From contig JBBHKE010001856.1 in assembly GCA_037447655.1 (NCBI GenBank), positions 740,495 through 797,696 on the forward strand: DNA of 57,202 nt, read 5' to 3'. The translations under genes were made by a program, and so were the position numbers. This document shows positions 31,471-44,368 of the stretch, one piece after another. Positions within the stretch are counted from its first letter, which is position 1; the number at the start of each line of letters is the position of its first letter. The DNA is from Zygnema cylindricum. Lineage: Eukaryota > Streptophyta > Zygnematophyceae > Zygnematales > Zygnemataceae. A model generated the notes under the pieces. That model searched no databases. It saw nothing but the letters and a program-made list of their open reading frames with translations, and was not told the origin of the DNA.

Positions 31471-34400
31471 CTATTCACTTAATCCCACTGCGTCCCTACA
31501 GTACTTCGTTTTAGGAGCTGGAAGAGCTTTAGTGAGCATATCAGCAACCATTTTTGCATCTTGCAAATAGCATAATTTAATCACTCTAGAGAACACTTTT
31601 TCTCTTACAAAGTGTAATCTTACATCCATGTGCTTGCTTTTGAAATGGTGACTTGGGTTAGAAGCAATGGCAATGGCAGCCTGGTTATCACACCAGATCA
31701 CTTGTGGGGCCAACCTGCATGTATCCCAGCTCTTGTAACATGGATTTCACCCATAGGAGTTCTTTGAGGGCCGAGCTTGCTGCCATATATTCTGATTCCA
31801 TTGTCGATTGTGCCGTGACTTTTTGAAGTTTGCTGCTCCAACAGCAAGTCCCGTTCCCAATTTGAAGAACGAATCCCGTGGTGGATTTTCGACTCGGCAT
31901 ATCGCCATAACTTGCATCACTCCATGTTTGTAGCTTCACTTCTCCTCCGCCTAGTGTGAGTTTGAGGTCTTTGGTTCCTGCCAAGTATCTTAAAACTCTT
32001 CTTGCTGCATCACGGTCAGATTTCTTCGGATTCTCTAGACTTCTGCTCAGTACCCCGACTGCTGCAGCAATGTCAGGACGGGTACAATTCATGAAGTATA
32101 TTAAACTTCCCACTATCTGTCTGTAAGGTATCTGTGTCATAAAATCATCCTCCCCTGACCCAAAAATTTCACTAACAATAACACCCGGTTCTGTTTCTTC
32201 CCCCTCTAACTTATGCCGAAACTCCATTGGTGTTACACATCCTTTTGCCCCCTGCATTCCATATTCATCTAACATGTTTCCAATAGCCTTCTTTTGAGTC
32301 AATTGTATTAATCTGTTTTTCCTGTCCCTCTTTACCTGAATACCCAAAATATATTTTGCCTCACCGAGGTCTTTCATCTCGAAGCGTGATTTCAAAGCAA
32401 TTTTAATTTTGTTAATTTCAGCTATTGATTTGCTGACTAATAGTAGATCATCTACGTATACCGCTATATATACTATTCCATCCTTACCCTGTAGAACATA
32501 GACAGAGTGATCAGAACTTATCCTTTTATATCCTAGGGCAGTTAAGAATTCATCAAGTTTTAGATTCCATTGCCTCGGGGCTTGTTTTAGGCCGTACAAA
32601 GATTTTAACAGTTTGCATACTAAGTGCTCATTTCTTGGTTCTTGATACATTTCAGGCAGCTACATGTAAATGGTCTCCTCTAGTTTTCCATGTAAAAAAG
32701 GTTGTGTTTACATCCATATGATGTATTTCCATATCTTCTATAACAACTAGAGATAGCAAAATCTTAACTGTCAGAAATCGTACAACAAGATAAAAAGTTT
32801 CTTCAAAATCAATTCCTTCCTTTTGATTTTAGCACTTTGCCACAAGTCTTATCTGGATTTAACTTCACCTTGAATACCCATTTGTTGCCGAGCGCTTTTC
32901 GATCCGGAGGAAGGTCCACAAGCTCCCACGTCTGAGCTTCCATGATCGATTTCATTTCATCGTTTGCCGCCTAGATCTCGTGATTCCGCTCCGGTGATGA
33001 GAAGGCTTCTCGGATGGTTAGAGGATCTCTTGAGGCAGCCGAGTAGGCGAAATGAGAGCTTCCTTGCAAACGGCTACTGGATCTTCTTCCCCCAAGAAAT
33101 TCTGAGGCTGAAATTGTCGCATCTCGTGCGTTGCGCTTATTACGCTGGTTGCGATCTGTAGGCACTGACTGCTGTCGCTCTGCTTCGGAATGAACTTGTT
33201 GAGGAACGCGATTGTGTGCTGACTTCTGTGTTACCACTGGTGAATTATGCACCTGTGGGACAACATTATGGATGCTATCCAAAATAACATATTCCTGTAC
33301 TTTTTGTTGCTTCTGCTGCGCTGTCATTTTAAATAAGTCTATCGAGTCTAGTTTATCTTTGATAGCAATATTCCTTGCTACAACAATTTTCTGCCTCACA
33401 AAAACAAAGACTCTATAACCTTTAGAGTGATCATCATATCTTAGCAAAATGCCGGCAATCCCTTAGGTTCCATTTTCCATCTATCATTAGACGTATCCAA
33501 ATTATAGCTCCTACTTCTAAAGACTTTGAAATGGCTGACATCCACTTTTTTGCCCGTCCAGTTCTTGTAAGGAGTGGTTTATACCGATCTTGAACCTCTC
33601 CTATTTTTGATATAAACTGCACAATTTAATGCTTCAGCCCAGAATTTCGGATCCACGTCCTTATCCGCAAGCATAGACTTAGAGCTTTATTTGATAGTTC
33701 TATTAAGTCTCTTTGAGACCCCATTCTGTTTTGGAGAGTATGGGACAGTCAATTTGTGACTTATACCTTCTCTGAGTAAGAAGTTTTCAAACTCTTTCGA
33801 TGTTTATTCCCCGCCATTGTCCGATCTGAGCTCCAAAGTTTGCAACCGTGTAGTTTCTCTGCTCACGCTTTCTAGTTTTGAAAATGAGTGAAGTCTTCAC
33901 CTTTTTCCTCCATGAAGTAGACCTTAGTAAACCTCGAAAAATCATCTGTAAACGTAACCATATATTTCATCCCCCCGGCAGATGGTACCTTTGCAGGACC
34001 GAAAACATCAGAATGAATGAGTTGCAAAAGTTTAGTGGACCTGTGTTCAGACTCTTGAGGAAACGGTAGTCTGTGTATTTTTCCTAGTGCACATCCATCA
34101 CATGTTCTAGGTGATTGGTTTGACACACTGACTCCTTCTATTTTACCAGCATTGACCATTTGTTTCATACTATCATAGTTCACATGGCCTAGCGTTTTAT
34201 GCCACAGCTCATCTGAGGATAATGCACCAGAATACAAAACATCATTTTCTTTATTATCCGGCATATCCATTCGATACATTTTGCTGGCATCTCTAGTTCC
34301 TGTAACTGCAATTTTCCCATTTTTGCTAACAACTTGCCTGGCGTGTTTCAAATTGACCTCAAACGCTTTACTTTCTACCAAAGACGTTGAGAACAAATTT

Positions 34401-35620
34401 TTCTTAAAATCTGGGACATAAAGAACATTATGAAGAGTTCTCTCAACAGCCTTTCTCTCTACATCAACTAGCAAGGAGACATCGCCTACAGCCCGCGTTT
34501 GCACACTCATCCCACATGCATAGTATATATTTTTCTCTGGTGTTGATTTCAGATTTTTGAAAACTGCCTTGTTCAAGCACATGTGGGCCGATGCTCCCGT
34601 GTCCATTATCCATCTATTGTCTTTAGCGCCCTCCATCGCTGCCGCCATCGCAAATAGATCATCATCCTCCTCGTTAGAGAGTGAGAGAGACTCGTCATGA
34701 TGAGATGAAGACGCCGAGAATAGTGCATTTCCTCGTTGTGACGATCCCGTGAAGCCTTGATGAAACTAGCTCTGCTGCCAACCAGGCCTATATAGACCTG
34801 TTTCATTAGCCTTTTTAAGCTTAGGACAGAATTTGTATCCATGACCTTTTTCATTACAATAAAAACAAGCATTGAAAGATTGTCTATTTCCTCTTTGATT
34901 AAACTGTCTAAACTGATTCTGATTCTGATTAAACTGATTTCTCTGTTGATTAAAATGACTTTTTTTGTCAAACTCAGTGTTAAATGCCTCAACTTGTATT
35001 TCACCATTAAGAATTTTCGAGTTTGCCTCCTCTTCTAGTATCAAATTAATAGCTAACTGTAGTGTCCAGCTAGCTTTATCTTTTTGTTTCAGCCTATCTC
35101 ACGCTGCTCTCATAGTATTAGGAAGACTCCTCATTAGCAAAGCAGCCTGCTGAAACTGAGGAAAAGATCCGCCTGCACATGCATGAGAATCTATTAGTAT
35201 TCAAAATTTGTTACAATATTCAGCCATTGTGCCACTCGTGTATTTGTAGTCCCAAACTCGTCCAGCCAAAAATAGTTCTTCCTGCACATTAGCCTTTTCA
35301 AAATCATCTTTGAGAGATTTCCAGATATCGATTGCCTTTTTCATTTTTATCCGTGACATCGCCAATTCTTCTGAAATACATAACTTCAGAATTGACCGAG
35401 CTTGCGAATTTTTCTTTGACCATGACGGATCTGATTCCGCCAGTGAACCATCCAGAATATCCAAAAGATTAACATTTTCGAAGTGAGTTTCCACCATATC
35501 CGCCCAATACGCGTATTTTTCTCCTGAGAAAATAAGAATTCTTGATAAAAGGCCCATAACCTGTTGTTCTACGACCACTGAAACAGGAGGAGCATCAGCA
35601 GTAGTAGTGGAAGTAGACAT
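31471..35620 (-). pseudogene. gag-pol polyprotein of element G
   Basis: Gag starts at the first ATG in frame, 35620, in the LTR, and reaches EQQVMG over the primer site. Later parts are zinc knuckle CFYCNEKGHGYKFC near 34870, protease WIMDTGASAHMC near 34600 and integrase finger LWHKTLGHVN...CDGCALGKIH. Then come the start of the integrase core HSDVFGP (to 33872), integrase C-terminal part 33622-33434, linker 33447-32971, RT with YVDDLLLVSK 32650-31688, and RNase H (DASYGD, MESEYMA, CDNQAAIAI) ending at 31471. Many shifts and stops, mainly in 32650-33870 and 35040-35200, leave no complete frame. Confidence 0.9.
35551..35561 (-). other. Primer-binding site of element G
   Basis: The plus strand GGCCCATAACC abuts the LTR at 35562 and matches 11 nt of the initiator tRNA-Met anticodon arm; the next bases do not match. 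It is shorter than in A, B, C and E but the same type and position, and it again codes for V-M-G. Confidence 0.7.
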
Positions 35621-36527
35621 AATCTCACTCACAGAAGCTTATCAAGAATCCTATTAAACAGCTGTTTTCTACAGCTCACCAAATCTGATACAATGAACCA
35701 AATTGCTTCACACTACACCACAGTATAGAATATCACAAAAACTGACAACTCCCAAAGTTTCAGCTTAATTGATCCAACATACACCAAGATATGCAACTCA
35801 GAAGTTTCCCAAAAACAGTCTGCAGATTTACACAGTCTGGAAGTCTGGATACATAAAATGTTCTACGTCCTAAGTCTTATACTCTTCACTTAGTTGTACT
35901 TCTACATAGTAATGTGCCACTGATACAAGTGTTCCTACAAGATACGTCCAAAAGAACTAAACTGCCACTAAGGTCTAAGTGCACCTGATCACAATAAAAT
36001 TAATCAATCACTGCACACTCAATATGACTAAGAATCCAATACAGGTTATTTACGCCTGGCTTAGTGACAATTGTCAGGGTACGTCCATCCGGCTGTTGTA
36101 TAAAATCTGTTAGCGTTTCACTTAATCATTCTCGTCCGTTGATTTGATATATATCAACCGTAGCAGCGCAGTCCAATTCCTGATCACATTCACATATCTG
36201 CAGCTTCGTAGCAGCTGCGCTGTCCCATTCCGTAAACCGCCGCAGTTGCGTTTGTCTTGTTGCATAGCAACTGTATTGTCTTATACCAAAATATTCGCTG
36301 TTGCGTTTGTCCTGTTGCGTCGCAGGCTGCATTGGTCTATATAGACCGTATCAAAATAACTGCAGCTGCGCTTGTTCTATCTGCGTCGCAGCTGCGTGTT
36401 TCCAATGTTGATGTCGGTATCATTTAAAAACCTGTACTGTGCTTCAAGTGACGAAGCATTTCCCTCAAGATCTATTTTTCCGCCATCCTATAAATTTGCT
36501 GAGATTTGAAGCTTTCCAAAAACAACA
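35562..36527 (-). repeat. 5' LTR of element G
   Basis: 966 bp, with the gag ATG at 35620 so that about 20 Gag residues are encoded by the LTR. It contains the CGCAGCTGCG-type array at about 36150-36400. Confidence 0.85.
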
Positions 36528-36896
36528 TGATAGCCATTCACAGTGGAATTGTACAAGATATGTACTTTCGCTCTACAGTACAAACCGTTTGTGATACTTA
36601 ACATGACATACTATACAAACTCTAGAGTATAATACAAGATAATACTATAAAGTGTATACTAGACCTTGTAATCGATATAAATGTTAATGTTTTTTTTCCA
36701 AAATTAAAACATCTTTTATCCTTATACAGTCGTGAAATTGTTAATCCAATGGTCGTGGCTAGAAGATAAGATTCTCACCTTCCGATTGGCGGTCTCCTAC
36801 CAAAAATCAGACTTGTGTGTATGGAGAAAATGTGTTTAACAAAACAAAAAAGAACAAACCAAATGAAAACTAATAATTTAAACTTTTAAGTGTTTA
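36528..36896. repeat. Spacer with dispersed repeat copy
   Basis: 36670-36840 is the second copy of the 28450-28665 repeat. No gene is seen. Confidence 0.45.
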
Positions 36897-37465
36897 AGGG
36901 CATGTTCCTATGTGCCAAAGTAACTTAATTTTTTTGTCGTTTTCTCCTAAAACTTAGTGCCGTACAGCCTAAGTTACAACCGTACAAAGAAATGAGAAAA
37001 AGTAGAAGTACATTTTGCGTCGTTGTTGAAATTTGAATGAAATACATGTTGTTGTCTTGTGTGTTCAACACATGTTTACACGTGTCGAAGTTTTCAAAAA
37101 AAATCAAGCGATTTCAAGCGACGAGGAATTCTTTATGTTTTGTCCGTTTGCGTTCTGTGTGACGAGGAAAAGTACATGATTCGCTATCTTTTGTCTGTTT
37201 GCGTTCAGTACGACGAGGAATGTACACAATTTCATTTGTTTTGTCGGTTTTTTTCAGGTACTGAATTTTTTTTGCAAAGGTCTCAAGATTCCGATTCCAT
37301 TTAACGTCGACCGCACCAATGACATAAATACAGAGCGCATCTTCTTCATGAAACGGCACAGGCTGGAAGGCGATATGTCTACAATGTCATTGAAGGATAT
37401 GCGACCTCACAAGCAGATCTAAAAAATAGCAGGCAACAACACAAAAGTACATGGGGACATACACT
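36897..37465. mobile_element. Possible M-family MITE (M2)
   Basis: Starts GGGCATGTTCCTATG and has AAGTACATTTTGCGTC near 37010, both shared in order with M1 at 38643. It ends near ACATGGGGACATACAC, close to the M1 end. Boundaries are unsure. Confidence 0.45.
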
Positions 37466-38269
37466 AAGTGAAAAAAACATTAACGCTAATAGCGATACAC
37501 GGTGTGCTATAGTACTTCTTTACAACATTATTATATATAATCAAATATGTGGAAGATAACCACTCGTTAGTCGCCACTAGAAATTATAGCTACATTACCG
37601 TACGGTCCAGTCCAACCTTCGGAAACGCAGATTCGTTACATTTTTTACCTAAGAATTTTTATTGTCGATATCCGAAAAAATCAGATGTCTCATGCAAAAC
37701 ATTGTGCGCCGTATAAAAAAATTTAAATGAAAAAGAGGAATGTTTACCCTTTTGTTTTTGTTTTTTTGGGAATTTGAATGGTTTTTTTCGTAGTTTTTGA
37801 AGGTTTTCCTACACATGTTCAAGGGTTTTTCCTTGGTTTTTCTATTTTAATAACCAATTCTCCATCCAATCAAAAGTGCCCTGAGCAAGTCTATAAATAG
37901 ATAAAAATAACAAAAAATAATAATTAAAAAAAAAAAATGCCACACGTGCGAAAAAAAGCTCCCCTCAACATCCGACTGTGCTTCCGAGGCTACACTCCGA
38001 TTTTTCTAAGCTCCTAAAATTGAAGAATATAAAAGTTAACATAATTTTTTTTTTTCAGTTTTAGTCCTTTTGTACCCTAATAGATATACCATCACAACTT
38101 TAAATTCACTAAAAACCCTAAAAACCGTCAATAAAGCCTTTACACTAACATATAGTGAGAATAGACAAAAACTTTTAGAAGAAAAACCTTAATGCCAAAA
38201 AACGTGACCTCTCCCTCTCCCTTTCCGTCTCCCTCATTTCTCCACCATCAAAGTGCAAGAGGTGAAAAT
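37466..38269. other. No gene seen; AT-rich
   Basis: An H-type end (TAATAGCGATACACGGTGT) at about 37485. Otherwise A/T runs and no coding signal. Confidence 0.4.
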
Positions 38270-38642
38270 TAGTTGTGTTGTGTATCGGTAAGGATTTGTC
38301 GATAACCAATATGGACCTATTTCCGGGTTGGCGTTAATCGATATATTGGTAAGATATATTGTTATCGTTATTGTCGCCAATAATTAACCGATAATATCGG
38401 TTGTTTATCGGCGATAACACCGATATCGATAACTATTGGCGATAACGACGGACCGCATACAGATAAAATGCTAGTACATTTAACTCGACGTTATTCACGG
38501 ACGCGCCGGACCCCTTCCCCGATTTTGGTAAAAAATAGCGATATTTCCTTGATTATTTATATTTTAAGGGGGTTTTACTTTGGTTCAACGCTCCATACCC
38601 GCCGAGAATGTCCTTTTGACTGTTACTTTTTTTGCAAGGTTA

Positions 38643-39590
38643 AAGCGTTTCCCCATGTGTTCAAGTAAGGATTTTTGTTCGTCGTTTCACAGAAATTGGG
38701 ACTTCCAACGAGAAAATATTACGCCGTACGAAAAATGGGCAAAAACACAAGTACATTTTGCGTCATCTTAGAACTTTGGAAGGTACGGCAATTTGGTGTT
38801 ATTATCATCGCGACCCACTTCCAGCTCATCTTCACACTTACAGTGGAATCAAATCGCGACCTGATATTAATCAAAATTATACCCTATTGACGAATAGAAA
38901 ACCTGTATTGCACGCGTCAAACGTTTTAGAATTTTGTTTTGCAATTGGGAGAGTACACGAAAAAAAAGTTGTTTGTCCGTTTGCAAACAATTCGTTAGTT
39001 TGTTTGGTTGTACCGAATTTCTCTCGGAGATTACAGCATTGAAGTGACCTTTTGCGTTAAATGGAAAAGCGTAGAAAATGGCAACTGGCAGCCGGACAGG
39101 ATCCGACACAACTAGGCAGACGGCAGTGAAATAAAGCTCGACGTCTACAATTGCACGTTGAACATTCAATGTCACTTTCACTACACTACTGTACAACCTA
39201 TTTGTAGACGAGGCGATTGCTTATGTTGTCCACGTGTGGGCGTCTACAAATGTCAAGAGCTCGTCGGCGTTGACAAATGTCCACGGTATCTCAAGAGCTT
39301 GTTGTAGTGTACAAATGTCCGTAGTATCACAGAAGCTCGTTGTAGAGGAGCTTGTTATAGTGTACAAATGTCCACAGTATGTCCAGAGGTTGTTGGCGTC
39401 TACAAATGTCAGCAGTTTGTTGGCTTTACAGGTGTCGGAAGATATTATCGATGTCTATAACTGTCACATATTCGAAGTAATGAACGCGCAAGTAACGATT
39501 GACATAGGCAAACTTTGAAAAGTACATCGTAAAATCTTCACTAAAATCCAAAGTAATGTTTCAAAGTTTCGGTTTGATGGGGACACGCCC
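38643..39590. mobile_element. M1: PIF/Harbinger-like MITE with TTA duplication
   Basis: The empty site is visible in L4 (GCAAGGTTAGTTAC). Here GCAAGG-TTA (38640-38642) and TTA-GTTACTC (39591-39593) flank 948 bp. The ends share GCGT-TCCCCAT as an imperfect inverted repeat. A 3-bp TTA duplication and such ends fit PIF/Harbinger. The 38758-39042 ORF inside is unrecognised. Confidence 0.7.
39230..39470 (+). repeat. Minisatellite with TACAAATGTC core
   Basis: About five imperfect units of 40-60 bp, each with (T)ACAAATGTC(C) followed by AGAGCTCGTTG-like sequence, inside M1. The 94-codon ORF over it follows from the repeat. Confidence 0.6.
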
Positions 39591-39735
39591 TTAGTTACTC
39601 CCTCATATCACTTCCATGGTGGCAATAAATGGCGGCAATCAGACAAATGTGTTTGTCTGCTCTGTTCGTCTGTTTTTCGAAAAAAAATTGATTTACAAAT
39701 TTCCAATGTAATTCAATATTTTCGTTTCAATATTA

Positions 39736-40248
39736 TACATCGCGAATCGTAGTAAGAGTAAAGAAATAATTAGAGTAAGAAAATGGAAAAAAAAATTAGA
39801 GTTATTAACTCTAAATTATGTTATCAATTATTTTCAAAAACAAGTTTTCCCCTATTTTGTTAATAACTCTAATTTGGGTTTCTTTCCGTACTAATTATCT
39901 GCACTGATATCTTTTCTGTCAATTAGATACACGTACAAAATTTAATAAAACAGTTTCACGTCATTATGACGTTTACTACGCGGTTTGCGAAAACGCATTT
40001 GCATGATAAAAGCCTGTACTAAATCATTTTTTGTACTTTTAAGTTAATAAAGTACAATTTTGCACGGTCAATACCCACCGTACGGCACACTATTTAAAAT
40101 GGCACTACATTAGAGTTATGAACGCTTATTCAAAAATTACATTAAATAATGTAAAGATTAATTTACAATTATGTACTCTATTTAGGGTGATAGTGTCAAA
40201 ATTTGGGGTGACGGGATTAACATAACGCTAATTTTAATTCGCGATGTA
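39736..40248. mobile_element. MITE H4
   Basis: 513 bp, TACATCGCGAATCG to TTCGCGATGTA, imperfect TIRs of the H family, inserted in L2. Confidence 0.6.
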
Positions 40249-40528
40249 GTTTGAGAAATATAGAGTATTGTTTTAAATTTGTCAATGTTTATAAAAGACA
40301 CCGTGATAAATTTCAGCTTAAACAGATACGACCAAATTTTATATGCATACCCGCTTATAAAAGCCAATATAATAGAGTATGTATAAAGTACAATTCCATG
40401 CATAATATATTATTTTAAATTTATTGCCCATGGAATTTGTTGGTCTCGACCAATTTATCGAGACTTCGATACCGATAATGATAACACGAATCGGCAGATT
40501 AGATAATTTTACCCATAATAACACTAAA

Positions 40529-41300
40529 AAATAGTTACGGCCGTTACTATATATTGTATCCATATCGATAAAAAAAATTGTAGAACTAAAAATAGTTGAT
40601 GACCCACAAAGATAAAATGAACAAAAATTCGGAAGGACAAAAATGTGTAACAAACCTTTTATAAAAGTTTTTATTGTTATAGGGTTTTAGGTTTTATTTT
40701 AAAGCATGTGCACAAGTGGCGGAAAAACAAGAAAAGCCTAAAAAAGAAAAAAAAAAAAAAAAAAAACAAAAAAAAGTACAACAGAGAAAAACAAAACGAA
40801 ACCCAGTGGAAAAAAAAAATACAAAAGAAACGTAAGTCAAAACTTTAGAGGACTGCTTGGCTCGCTGAAACGGAAAACAACTTAAAATAACTTTTATCAA
40901 AGGAAAACCCACAAACCGGAAGTTGCCCACAAACCCCACGCCTTTGAGCCGATCCGCAAGATTTGATCCGATCGATCGGCGATCCGGCGCGGATCTGCCG
41001 CCCGTTTTTTTTTTTTTTTTTTTCTGATAATTTTTTTTAATTCGAAAACATTTTTTGTCTTTGTTTAAACTTTTATTTCACGAAAAAATGATAAATTCAC
41101 AAACTAAAAAACTAATACCAACAATCATAATTATTCACCAATATTTACTCTACACTAATAAATAACTTTAATAATAACTCCACACTAATAAAAACTATTT
41201 ACTAATAAAAACTCTTCACCAATAACAACTCTTCACTAATACCAACTATAGACGTTAGCGATTGTCTTCACACTAATTACCAATTGTAAACGTTAAAGAT
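40529..41300. other. No gene seen; low-complexity A/T tracts
   Basis: A-rich tract at 40741-40777, T tract at about 41008-41024, and short ACTAATAA-type repeats at 41110-41280. Confidence 0.5.
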
Positions 41301-41850
41301 TTAGAATGGATTTTCAAATCCACAAGATTCTTGACTCTCGTCAAAAATAATTTTGGTGTTGTTCCCGTAATATAGGGCTACTTTTGCAAAAGTGCTCATT
41401 TTCCCTAAAGCCCTACAAACTATATATCGAGATGTACTCCACAAATAAAATTTCGCCATAGTGGGCAAACGGGAATGCACGTCTTTGTCATCTGTCCCAC
41501 TATGCGAAACTTTACTTGAAGAAAAGTACATAACAACTCTTTCTCCCATAGATTTTACCAAACTAGGACGCAACGCCTCATTGTCAATGGCAAGAAAGAT
41601 GTTAAGAATGGGACTTTGGTCGTCTTTTCTGGCAAGTTTTCTTCTAAAATCTTCAAAGAACTTGCCAAGATACTTCGAAAATTGGTCAGTTACCAGCAAG
41701 TTTATCTCATTTTCCTCTTTCAATATAAGGTTTTGCTATTCTTTCGTACATTTACTTCTAATCGCTTCACAATTGTCACTTAACCGTGTACCTTCAATAA
41801 ATTCACCGCATTTATAGCAATCTCTACTGAGACGCCATAGAAAGCCTTTG
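41301..41850 (-). pseudogene. Unrecognised coding-like sequence, one in-frame stop
   Basis: On the minus strand a frame is open for 140 codons (41723-41301), and the same frame continues upstream through a single TAG near 41735 to about 41850. The upstream part has C-Y-K-C-G then spaced Cys (CEAIRSKC). The main part is mixed charged and hydrophobic (YLGKFFEDFRRKLARKDDQ, GERVVMYFSSSKV). Amino-acid use looks like a real protein rather than chance ORF, but I do not recognise a family. It could be a transposon or host gene remnant, or a gene with one error. Confidence 0.3.
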
Positions 41851-42060
41851 ATAACTCTGGAAAAATATCACCGCAAAAAAAGAGTTGTTTTCAATGGTTA
41901 GTATTATCTCCATGAAAAATATAGACATACAATGGTTAGTAATGGTTTCTCTCTTAAACGACGATGCATACAAAACGTGAGATCCATTTTTTTTCAAACA
42001 AGAAATAAACACATTAGTAACGAACATTGCTTGACCTTCTTTTTCATTAGGAATAAACAA

Positions 42061-42677
42061 AAGACAATGTAGATCTAAAGCTATCTATCTCACACAAAAA
42101 ATAGTGACAAGTCAAGTTTTAAATTGTTAAAAAAAAACCTTTACACCAAAATTCTCCTTTGTCGGCAATAAAGGGACCCACTAGTACAAACCGTGACTTT
42201 TGAGCTTGAAATTTGAATTACCAGGGCTATGTTCGAATATGAACCGCAACATCAAAAGTTAAGTAAAGATTTAATAGGAAGAGAAGGAGCGTGTTTCTTC
42301 CCTTTCTTTCCTTTCATATGTTTCTCAATGACCTCTCCCAAAAACTTCACATGGTCCATTCAACAAAGTTTGCGAAACTTTCATAAGGACACATTCAGTC
42401 GTTGAAGACTTGAAAGTTCTTTAAAGACATTTCCTTCTTTTTGGGTTTCCCCCCCAATAACCGTCAAATTGATGAGGAGAATTGGAACCTATCACGTGAA
42501 TATCATCGTAAAGAAAAGTTTATAGAGCATCTTGCCCCTTAGATTTCGACGGCTCTACTAGATGAAACATTTTGAGCTTTGCGAACGAATCTCCGAGTGT
42601 GGTTTCCACGTCATCGACAACAAAATGTGTTGCAACGAAAAGCGGTATAAGCAAGATAAAAAGTCTGCGATAGCGGG

Positions 42678-42709
<32 letters not shown>
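42061..42709. other. No gene seen; GA microsatellite at the end
   Basis: Unremarkable sequence, then an uninterrupted GA repeat at about 42680-42709 running into the gap. Confidence 0.5.
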
Positions 42710-42719
42710 NNNNNNNNNN
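42710..42719. other. Assembly gap (10 N)
   Basis: Ten N at the end of a GA repeat, so the assembly probably broke on the microsatellite. Confidence 1.
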
Positions 42720-43486
42720 TTGGGAGTTGTAATCCCGTTTAAAGAAGTTATATTGATGGGATACTAAATGTTCTTACGCCTTAACGACCTAGGTAGTGTT
42801 GTCTTGTGGAAGTCAATATTTTCGTCGTTGAGTTTCGTTGTGACGAGTAACGAACATTCACAATTTTTAAAAGGCGCGTCAGTTTTCCGTAAATTGAAAC
42901 AGGACCTGGCAACCTATAAAAGACTCCGTTCTCTATTTTTTCATTGGTAGAATGGTAGATTAACAGTGTAGTGTTTTTCATGAAACTGACGGGTCTTTTA
43001 CAATTTGTGATTTTTGCTGTAAATGACATGGCAGTTTGACTCTTTACGGGTCTTGTTCTCATTTTTTACATAACCACTCCTTTTTATGTATTGTTACTGA
43101 TAGGGTTTTGAACTAAACTTAGTCTGGGCAGTCAAAGTACTTTTTGTGATGTGACAATTAGATGGTAAGATGGTTACTTTTTTATCTCTTGCCTCAGAAA
43201 ATATCCAACGGTCCAGGACAAAGTTAAATGCCTTTTGACTGCGCGGAAAATTTTTAACACTTACAAGCAATGAGCAGTGTTGCTTTGAGTTGCTGCTTTT
43301 ATAACTGAAGGTGTTCTGTTGTGATGGATCCAGCAATTCCGCATTCTTGTAAATCATAGGGTAGTTATATTGAAGAAATTTGCCCTAATGTTGAGGGTTA
43401 ACTGAACGTAAATATACCCAAAAAACTGGTATGAATTTGTACAATTTGCCCTCAAAATGAGCGTTAAACGTTGGTAGTGTAATTAT
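42720..43486. other. No gene seen
   Basis: Short ORFs on both strands without recognisable motifs. Confidence 0.4.
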
Positions 43487-44181
43487 TAGTGTTGTGTATG
43501 GTAGGGATTTGCCGATAACCGATATGGGCTTTTTTTCGGGTTGCCGATAATCGATATATTGGTACGATATATCGCTATCGGTGTTATCGCCGATAATTAA
43601 CCGATAATATCGGTTGTTTATCGGCGATAACACCGATATCGATAACTATTGGGGATAACTGTTCGGACCGTACAGATAAATGTACGGCCAGTACACTCAA
43701 CTGTACGTGTTATTCCCCGGACGCGCTGCAGACCCCCTTCAGAATGTCCTTTTGACTGTTATATTTTTTTGCAAGGTTAGTTACGCCCTCATATCACTTC
43801 CATGGTGGCAGTAAATGGCGGCAGTCTGACAGATGTGTTCGTCTGCTCTGTTCGTCTGTTTGTCTGTTTTTCGAAAAAGCTTGATTTACAAATTTACAAT
43901 GTAAATTAATATTTTATAAAGTATTGTTATAGATTTGTTAACGTTTATGTGCTGCGTTGCCCGTAATACATTTCAGTTAAACAAATACGGAATAGATTCA
44001 TACACGTGGCATGCCATGCTATATAAAGTCAATAATATGCATACTATATTTTTTTAAAGTTATTGCCGACATGGAATTTGTTGGTCTCGGACCGATATAT
44101 CACGATATCTGAGCGTTCAATAACCAATAACTATCGGTATCTGTGTTATCGCGATAATTTTTTTACCGATACACAACACTA
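43487..44181. mobile_element. L-family MITE L4
   Basis: 695 bp, TAGTGTTGTGTAT to ATACACAACACTA, perfect 13-bp inverted ends, dense in CGATA motifs. The flanks do not show a clear 8-bp duplication. It serves as the reference for the empty sites in L2. Confidence 0.75.
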
Positions 44182-44368
44182 TTTGTTTATCAAAAAAATA
44201 AAGACAGACGAATACGGCATGGTACGTAAACATACGTAATACTGTAAACCACAAAAGGACAATTCCAGTCAAACTTACGTGATATAATGCGTAACGTGAT
44301 GGACCAAATTGAACCAGAACCGTCTGCCAACAAAACTTGCTAATTTGACATTGACATTAACTTTGATT

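Larger units (their letters stand above)
30385..36527 (-). mobile_element. Element G: diverged Ty1/copia retrotransposon
   Basis: 6143 bp on the minus strand with LTRs at 30385-31276 (892 bp) and 35562-36527 (966 bp), half-tRNA primer site, decayed gag-pol and polypurine tract. Protein and LTR sequence differ from A-F, so it is a second lineage. Flanks ATGTG and TGATA do not match; no target duplication seen. Confidence 0.88.
38270..40528. mobile_element. L-family MITE L2 carrying two insertions
   Basis: The start (GTTGTGTATCGG, CGATAACC, CCGATAATATCGG, GATAACACCGATATCG) and end (GGAATTTGTTGGTCTCG, ATAACACTA) match L4 at 43487-44181. It is interrupted by M1 (38643-39590) and H4 (39736-40248). 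Without these it is close to the L4 length of about 700-800 bp. Confidence 0.65.

Noticed and set aside
39230-39470. CRISPR array
   Set aside because: Repeat units are imperfect and of uneven spacing, the spacers are related to each other, and the sequence is eukaryotic.
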